Shown piece by piece: positions 58,971 through 64,000 of a DNA stretch of 64,000 nt. The DNA is taken from the NCBI GenBank assembly GCA_003567725.1, contig PWYU01000031.1:1-64000 (forward strand). The letters are read 5' to 3'. The DNA is from Syntrophomonadaceae bacterium (GTDB lineage: Bacteria; Bacillota; Dethiobacteria; DTU022). The notes beneath the pieces are model-generated. The model worked only from the letters and a program-made list of their open reading frames with translations. It was not told the DNA's origin and ran no database searches. A program made the position numbers and the translations under genes. Positions within the stretch are counted from its first letter, which is position 1. Each line of letters starts with the position of its first letter.

Positions 58971-60392
58971 CTAACCATGATCGGCTTGCTCAGCAATCTT
59001 ATTGAGTTCTTTGCTGGTTGCTTCATCTAATGCCGGTTTACATTTTTCTTCCAACATTTCCCTGGTCATAGCTACAACTTTTTCTCTCATATCCAGGGCC
59101 CCGTCTTCTTCCCAGGCGCCCCACATCCGCCGCTCAAAAACTTTTGGCTCAAATATTTCTGTTTTGAAGTGTTCAACCGTATGTTCAGTAGCCAGGAAAT
59201 TCTGTCCATGAGAGACTTGATCAATAACTTTTAAAGCCAGCGTATCTTCATTAACAGCTACATCTCTAACCAGTCTTTGAAGCTGAGCTATTGCTTCATT
59301 GCAAAAAACAAAATCAGCAAAATCAACGACCATGTCCATATCAAATTGCATTCCGTCCATAATATCAGCTGATAAAGCGCTGGCGATTCCGGTCATGGCC
59401 GTTTCAAAGCCAGCCTGAGCATCAAGGATTTTAGCATCGCGCAGCATAGCAGGCATTCTTGTTGGCAGCCCAAGATAGCGCCCTAACTGCCCCATGCAGC
59501 CTTTTAAAATAGTAAACTCGGGACTGGCCATGGAAATATGGCCAATTTTAAAATCCATACTACGAGCAAAACTGGTATAAACCACCGGCGCTCCAGGGTT
59601 AACCAGCTGTGAGAGAACCAGGCATGACAGGATTTCTGCATGGGCCATAGCACAGCTTCCAGCGATGGTTACCGGTGCAGTTACTCCTAGAATAGGTCCT
59701 GAACTGATAATTAATGGTATTTTATTTTTTGCGCCTTCAATCAGTGCCTCTAAGGTTAAAGGATCCACCTTCATCGGGGGAGTAGTCAATATCCATAGAG
59801 AAAAGAACGGCCTTTCTAAAAATTCCTTTTCTCCTCCTGCCACGATCGAAGCCATTTTTATTGCATCTTTTACACATCGAGCCCCTGTGCCGGGGCCGGT
59901 AATATGTTTGGTGGTATTGCTAAAACTGGTGGCCCATGTATACCAATCAGTAGTTTTATGATTAACATCTTGCGGTGTAACCGGCGGACTGGCGATCGCT
60001 ACATTTTCCAAAATTTCCAGGAGTTGAGTTGATTGCGCTAGATCTTTATTGGTAGCCGGCCGTTTTTTTCGGGTGTATAGATCATAAACATGTGTTGCTT
60101 CCACCATTGCTGCCAAAACAGGACTATCTTTAGCTGGTTTAACATCATATTCAGGATCTCTTGCATAAAGAGTGATTTCATCTCTAGCAGGAATAGTATC
60201 AAGGGCTTTTTCAACAAGCTGCCGTGGTATATTGACAACTGTATCCTCTTTTACCTTACACCCTTCTTTTTTCAAAATTTCCAGGGCCTCAGGTAGTTTA
60301 ATATCTATCCCCGTAGTCTCTAACAATACCAGGGCCTGATCATGAATATGTTCAAGCTCCTCTTTAGAAAGAAATGTTAATTCTGGTTTCAA
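58971..60392 (-). CDS. MttB-family methyltransferase (trimethylamine methyltransferase superfamily, non-pyrrolysine; possible glycine betaine/quaternary-amine methyltransferase)
   Basis: 473 aa with no internal TAG; LSKEELEHIHDQALVLLETTGIDI, TTKHITGPGTGARCVKDAIKMASIVAGG, GPILGVTAPVTIAGSCAMAHAEILSCLVLSQLVNPGAPVVY. Confidence 0.92.
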   Translation of the reverse strand: MKPELTFLSKEELEHIHDQALVLLETTGIDIKLPEALEILKKEGCKVKEDTVVNIPRQLVEKALDTIPARDEITLYARDPEYDVKPAKDSPVLAAMVEATHVYDLYTRKKRPATNKDLAQSTQLLEILENVAIASPPVTPQDVNHKTTDWYTWATSFSNTTKHITGPGTGARCVKDAIKMASIVAGGEKEFLERPFFSLWILTTPPMKVDPLTLEALIEGAKNKIPLIISSGPILGVTAPVTIAGSCAMAHAEILSCLVLSQLVNPGAPVVYTSFARSMDFKIGHISMASPEFTILKGCMGQLGRYLGLPTRMPAMLRDAKILDAQAGFETAMTGIASALSADIMDGMQFDMDMVVDFADFVFCNEAIAQLQRLVRDVAVNEDTLALKVIDQVSHGQNFLATEHTVEHFKTEIFEPKVFERRMWGAWEEDGALDMREKVVAMTREMLEEKCKPALDEATSKELNKIAEQADHG

Positions 60393-60448
60393 TTGATATC
60401 TCCTTTCATAATAATTTAATTTCCAGCAAACCTTCTATATATTAATAT

Positions 60449-60464
60449 AGCAATAAACATGCCA
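60449..60464 (-). promoter_or_regulatory. Sigma-54 (-24/-12) promoter upstream of the mttB-like gene
   Basis: Minus strand TGGCATGTTTATTGCT versus consensus TGGCACGNNNNTTGCW: one deviation in the defined positions (T for C). Confidence 0.75.
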
Positions 60465-60539
60465 TGTTTTTAATTATGCTCTGAACACCAGCCCCACAGG
60501 AGATCAAACCAGGAGATGAAAATATCAGCAAAGAAAATC

Positions 60540-60644
60540 TTTGCATAATATGCATGGTAAAAAAACAAAGATAGCCCCAACCGTTTAAAGCCGGGGCTAT
60601 CTGTTTGTTGCATATTTTGCATAGCGGCCTTGCACAATATGCAT
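60540..60644. promoter_or_regulatory. Three repeated near-palindromic sites (TTGCAyAATATGCAT-like), putative activator-binding sites
   Basis: ttgcataatatgcat (60541-60555), ttgcatattttgcat (60608-60622), ttgcacaatatgcat (60630-60644); the last two are 22 bp apart. Confidence 0.65.
60570..60602 (-). terminator. Terminator of the sigma-54 activator gene
   Basis: agatagcccc...ggggctatct; followed on the minus strand by TTTGTTTTTTT. Confidence 0.75.
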
Positions 60645-60648
60645 AGAG

Positions 60649-62058
60649 TTATTGAAGATTGTATTTATTAATTTTATTATAGAGCGCCCGGAGGGATATT
60701 TCCAACACTTTGGCTGCTTTTTTCTTGCCTTCAACAGTTTTTCCGTAACGTTCTAAAGCTAATCGGATCATTTCTTTTTCCATCACAGCCAGCGACACCG
60801 GTTCCTGGTAATCAAAGACATTACCCGGTGCACCGGATAAAGAAGAAAGCAGCTCTCTTTCTGATAGGATTTCTTTTTCTGTCATGATTACCGCTCTTTC
60901 GATGCAGTTTCGCATTTCCCTTACATTACCGGGCCAGCTGTAATTCTGCAGACTAAGCCTGGCCTGATCAGAAAATCCTCTTACTTTCTTCCCCAATTTA
61001 CGGCTGGTTTGCCTTAAAATATGGTCAGCCAGGGCAAGAGTATCCTCCTGTCTTTGTCGTAAAGGTGGGATTTCAATATTAACCACATTGACTCTGTAAA
61101 ACAGATCTTCACGAAATTTCCTTTCTTCAACTAACTTTTTTAAATTTCGATTTGTAGAGGAAATAACCCTTACATCAACATAAATTGGTTCAGTTCCTCC
61201 TACGCGAACAACTTCTCCTTGCTCTAAAACTCTTAACAGAATGGCCTGTAAGTTAAGGGGCATATCGCCAATTTCATCCAGGAAAATAGTTCCCCCATGC
61301 GCCAATTCGAACCTGCCCAACTTTTGTCTGGCAGCCCCGGTAAAAGCCCCTTTTTCATAACCAAAAAACTCACTTTCCAGCAAATTCTCAGGGATTGCCG
61401 CACAGTTAACTTTTATAAAAGGGGAGTTGCTTCTCATACTGGCGTTATGAAGGGAATGAGCGAATAGCTCCTTGCCGGTACCGCTTTCTCCAGTGAGCAA
61501 TATCGTTGACTCTGTGGCTGCCGCCCTTCGGGCTATTTCCAGGCTTTGCTTGATTGAATAGCTGAATCCGACGATATCATCAAATTCATATTCAGCCGTG
61601 GCCACTTTTGACAATTTATGATGAAGGACTTTTATCTTGTTCTTACTTTCTTGAACCAGGTTGTTTAATTTTTTTATTTCGGTTACATCTAAAAAAACTA
61701 CTACGGCACCCACCATAATACTGTTCACATAGATAGGAGCAGTATTGGCAATAATATCAATGCCTGCGTCTTTCATTTCCATTTTTTCTCCAAAGATAGG
61801 GGTGCCGGTTTTAAGAACTTTGACCAAGGGGCCGTTGGGTACAACATCAAAAATGTTTTTCCCAATCCGGTCTTCTTCCTTTAACCCGGTAATAGCAGTA
61901 AAAGCAGGATTGATATATTGAACCCATCCAGACTGATCTACGATTTCTATACCTTCTTGAATAGCGTTGAAAATAGAAATGAAAACATTGGCCGCGGGAG
62001 TTCCAGAAATCTTGTGCCAGATTTGTGAATCTTCGCCGGCAATATAGTTATTGTCCAT
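60649..62058 (-). CDS. PAS-domain sigma-54-dependent transcriptional activator
   Basis: ILLTGESGTGKELFAHSLHNAS, ESEFFGYEKGAFTGAARQKLGRFELAHGGTIFLDEIGDMPL, Fis-type HTH C-terminus. Confidence 0.96.
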   Translation of the reverse strand: MDNNYIAGEDSQIWHKISGTPAANVFISIFNAIQEGIEIVDQSGWVQYINPAFTAITGLKEEDRIGKNIFDVVPNGPLVKVLKTGTPIFGEKMEMKDAGIDIIANTAPIYVNSIMVGAVVVFLDVTEIKKLNNLVQESKNKIKVLHHKLSKVATAEYEFDDIVGFSYSIKQSLEIARRAAATESTILLTGESGTGKELFAHSLHNASMRSNSPFIKVNCAAIPENLLESEFFGYEKGAFTGAARQKLGRFELAHGGTIFLDEIGDMPLNLQAILLRVLEQGEVVRVGGTEPIYVDVRVISSTNRNLKKLVEERKFREDLFYRVNVVNIEIPPLRQRQEDTLALADHILRQTSRKLGKKVRGFSDQARLSLQNYSWPGNVREMRNCIERAVIMTEKEILSERELLSSLSGAPGNVFDYQEPVSLAVMEKEMIRLALERYGKTVEGKKKAAKVLEISLRALYNKINKYNLQ

Positions 62059-62109
62059 AAGGCTTCCTCCAAGCTCAAATGGTTAATGATCAGTAATTGT
62101 TTTATGCTT

Positions 62110-63630
62110 CTATTCTCTGTGAATAGTCCCTTCCCAGGTTCCCACTTTAACATCTCTTCGATCCTCTTCAGTGAACCACCGGGAAGTAACACATTTGGAT
62201 TCTGTATAAAAGGCAACTCCGTCTTTACCCATAACATGAAGGTCACCAAAAAACGAACCCTTATGGCCGGAAAATGGAAAATAAGAAACAGGCACCGGTA
62301 TGCCTACATTTACGCCAACCATGCCAGCATGGGTGCGGTAAGTAAATTCACGGGCGTAGTAACCATTTTGAGTAAAAATACAGGATCCATTAGCATAAGG
62401 GCTGTCGTTCATTATGCGCAGGCCTTCTTCAAAATCTTTAACCCTTTTTATTGACAACACGGGACCAAAAATTTCCTCTTCTCCCACTTTCATGCCCGGT
62501 GTGACATGGTCAAGGATTGTGGGGCCCAGGTAAAACCCGTTTTCATAACCTTCCACTTTGACATCTCTGCCGTCCAGAACCAGTTCGGCCCCTTCCTCTA
62601 TGCCTGTTGCTATCCAAGAGGATACCTTCTCTTTATGCTCAGCGGAAATAACCGGCCCCAGATCGGTACCGGGATCGTAAGCAGGGCCAACCTTTAACTC
62701 TTTTGCCGCTTTTACCAGGTAGGAAACCAGTTCATCGGCAATTTCTTCCTCCACACAAACCACCGGTAAAGCCATACAGCGTTGACCGGCACAGCCAAAG
62801 GCAGAATTTCTTATCCCTAAAGCCACCCTTTCTAAAATCGCATCTTTTAATACCAGGGCATGGTTTTTAGCTTCGCCTAAAGCTTGCACCCTCTTACCGT
62901 GAGCTGCGGCTGTACTAAAGATGTGCCTGCCAACTGAACTGGATCCTACATATGATATCCCTTTAACATATGGATTTTTGAGCAAAAGTTCAGCTTCAGT
63001 ACGGTTACAGGTTACCAGGTTTACTACTCCCTCTGGTAGACCAGCTTCAATCAATAATTCCAACATCCGCATACTGGTTTGAGGCACCTGGCTGGCCGCT
63101 TTTAACACAAAAGTATTACCGGTAGTAATACAGAGCGGCAACATCCAACCAAAGGGGATCATGGCGGGAAAGTTCATAGGGACAATACCAGCAAAAACAC
63201 CGATCGGTTCTCTGTACATAACCGTATCATGACCTTCTGAGACATTCATTAAAGAATCTCCCTGCATCAAGTATGGAGCAGAACAGGCCAGCTCTACTAC
63301 CTCCATGGCTTTTATTACATCTCCTCGAGATTCGGCCATATTTTTTCCATGCTCGGTAGCTACCATCATAGCTAATTCATCAAGGTTTTTTTCCAGCTTA
63401 TATTTAAATTTGAACATCAGGTCTGCTCTTTGCTGAACCGGCGTAGCAGACCATTTGGGGAAAGCGCTGCCGGCCGCTTCAACAGCCTGCTTAATTTCAT
63501 TAGCTGTACAACTGGGGGCCAAAGCCATTATTTCTCCGGTGCTGCTGTTTGTAATATCCATGTACTTACCGGATTCAGTATCTCTCCATTCGTTATCGAT
63601 ACAAAACTGCAATCTTTTAGGATTTAACAT
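62110..63630 (-). CDS. CoA-acylating methylmalonate-semialdehyde dehydrogenase-like aldehyde dehydrogenase
   Basis: PIGVFAGIVPMNFPAMIPFGWMLPLCITTGNTFVLKAASQVP, NSAFGCAGQRCMALPVVCV, VPVSYFPFSGHKGSFFGDLHVMGKDGVAFYTESKCVTSRWF. Confidence 0.94.
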   Translation of the reverse strand: MLNPKRLQFCIDNEWRDTESGKYMDITNSSTGEIMALAPSCTANEIKQAVEAAGSAFPKWSATPVQQRADLMFKFKYKLEKNLDELAMMVATEHGKNMAESRGDVIKAMEVVELACSAPYLMQGDSLMNVSEGHDTVMYREPIGVFAGIVPMNFPAMIPFGWMLPLCITTGNTFVLKAASQVPQTSMRMLELLIEAGLPEGVVNLVTCNRTEAELLLKNPYVKGISYVGSSSVGRHIFSTAAAHGKRVQALGEAKNHALVLKDAILERVALGIRNSAFGCAGQRCMALPVVCVEEEIADELVSYLVKAAKELKVGPAYDPGTDLGPVISAEHKEKVSSWIATGIEEGAELVLDGRDVKVEGYENGFYLGPTILDHVTPGMKVGEEEIFGPVLSIKRVKDFEEGLRIMNDSPYANGSCIFTQNGYYAREFTYRTHAGMVGVNVGIPVPVSYFPFSGHKGSFFGDLHVMGKDGVAFYTESKCVTSRWFTEEDRRDVKVGTWEGTIHRE

Positions 63631-63692
63631 ATTATACTCCTTTGCATTTATTTAGCACTTTCTAATTATTTTATCGATTTTTAAAATACTCA

Positions 63693-64000
63693 TCAACCCC
63701 AAACACTGTTTAACCATTTTCTTCTCTCTTTCCAATCAGGCATTAAAAATGATAAAAAGGCATAAAAATCTTGATCATGCTTTTGATATATAAAATGAGC
63801 CAGTTCATGCAATACCACGTAATCGATATATTCCATGGGAAAGCTGATCAACCTGGTATTTAAAGTAATCTTCTGCCGGTTCCAGGAACAGGATCCCCAC
63901 CTGGTTTTCATGGTTCGTATAGTAATTATTGGCCTCTCCAGTTGTACGCGGCTGTTAAACAGTGCCAGCATCCGGTCAAGCGAATCTTTAAACACAATAC
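63693..64000 (-). CDS. YgjP/DUF45-like M48-type metallopeptidase, partial (5' end probably beyond the window)
   Basis: MKTRWGSCSWNRQKITLNTRLISFPMEYIDYVVLHELAHFIYQKHDQDFYAFL; HELAH motif. Confidence 0.85.
   Translation of the reverse strand, partial: IVFKDSLDRMLALFNSRVQLERPIITIRTMKTRWGSCSWNRQKITLNTRLISFPMEYIDYVVLHELAHFIYQKHDQDFYAFLSFLMPDWKERRKWLNSVWG

Noticed and set aside
58920-58973. Readthrough of the mttB TAG stop, which would add DDQLIKYQDQVFKDL
   Set aside because: Fifteen open codons is within chance expectation and the protein already ends like other MttB homologs.
1-64000. CRISPR arrays, rRNA or tRNA genes, prophage or intact transposase
   Set aside because: Looked for regularly spaced repeats, rRNA/tRNA signatures and transposase or integrase-like ORFs by eye; none could be supported. 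The only direct repeat array is the two-copy pntB dIII.

Overview
64-kb chromosomal window from an anaerobic, Firmicutes/Clostridia-like bacterium (taxon inferred from gene content only). Most genes lie on the minus strand. Main content: (i) a split proton-translocating transhydrogenase (pntA1/pntA2/pntB) whose PntB carries two tandem, in-frame copies of the NADP-binding domain III; (ii) Na+/alanine symporter and alanine racemase; (iii) a block of aminotransferase, Sir2, HAD and asparagine-synthase genes containing several gene remnants; (iv) a NuoE/NuoF/HoxU-like diaphorase; (v) a glycine cleavage system (gcvT-H-PA-PB) behind a tandem glycine riboswitch, followed by two radical-SAM proteins, a lipoate ligase-like protein and lpdA, which suggests a LipS1/LipS2-type lipoyl assembly route; (vi) a long catabolic island (2-oxoacid:ferredoxin oxidoreductase, beta-oxidation enzymes, cupin, DUF2848, nitrilase, PreA, three-subunit molybdenum hydroxylase); (vii) an MttB-family (non-pyrrolysine) methyltransferase plus BCCT transporter, with a near-consensus sigma-54 promoter, three repeated putative activator sites and an adjacent PAS-sigma54 activator. 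A dispersed intergenic palindromic repeat family (GGGGACGGTTCCACCGTC core, GTAACTAC/GTAGTTAC ends) occurs at least five times. Two genes (a Cache/PAS histidine kinase and a crotonase) are interrupted by single in-frame stop codons with intact coding sequence downstream. All assignments come from reading the sequence and supplied translations; no database searches were run.
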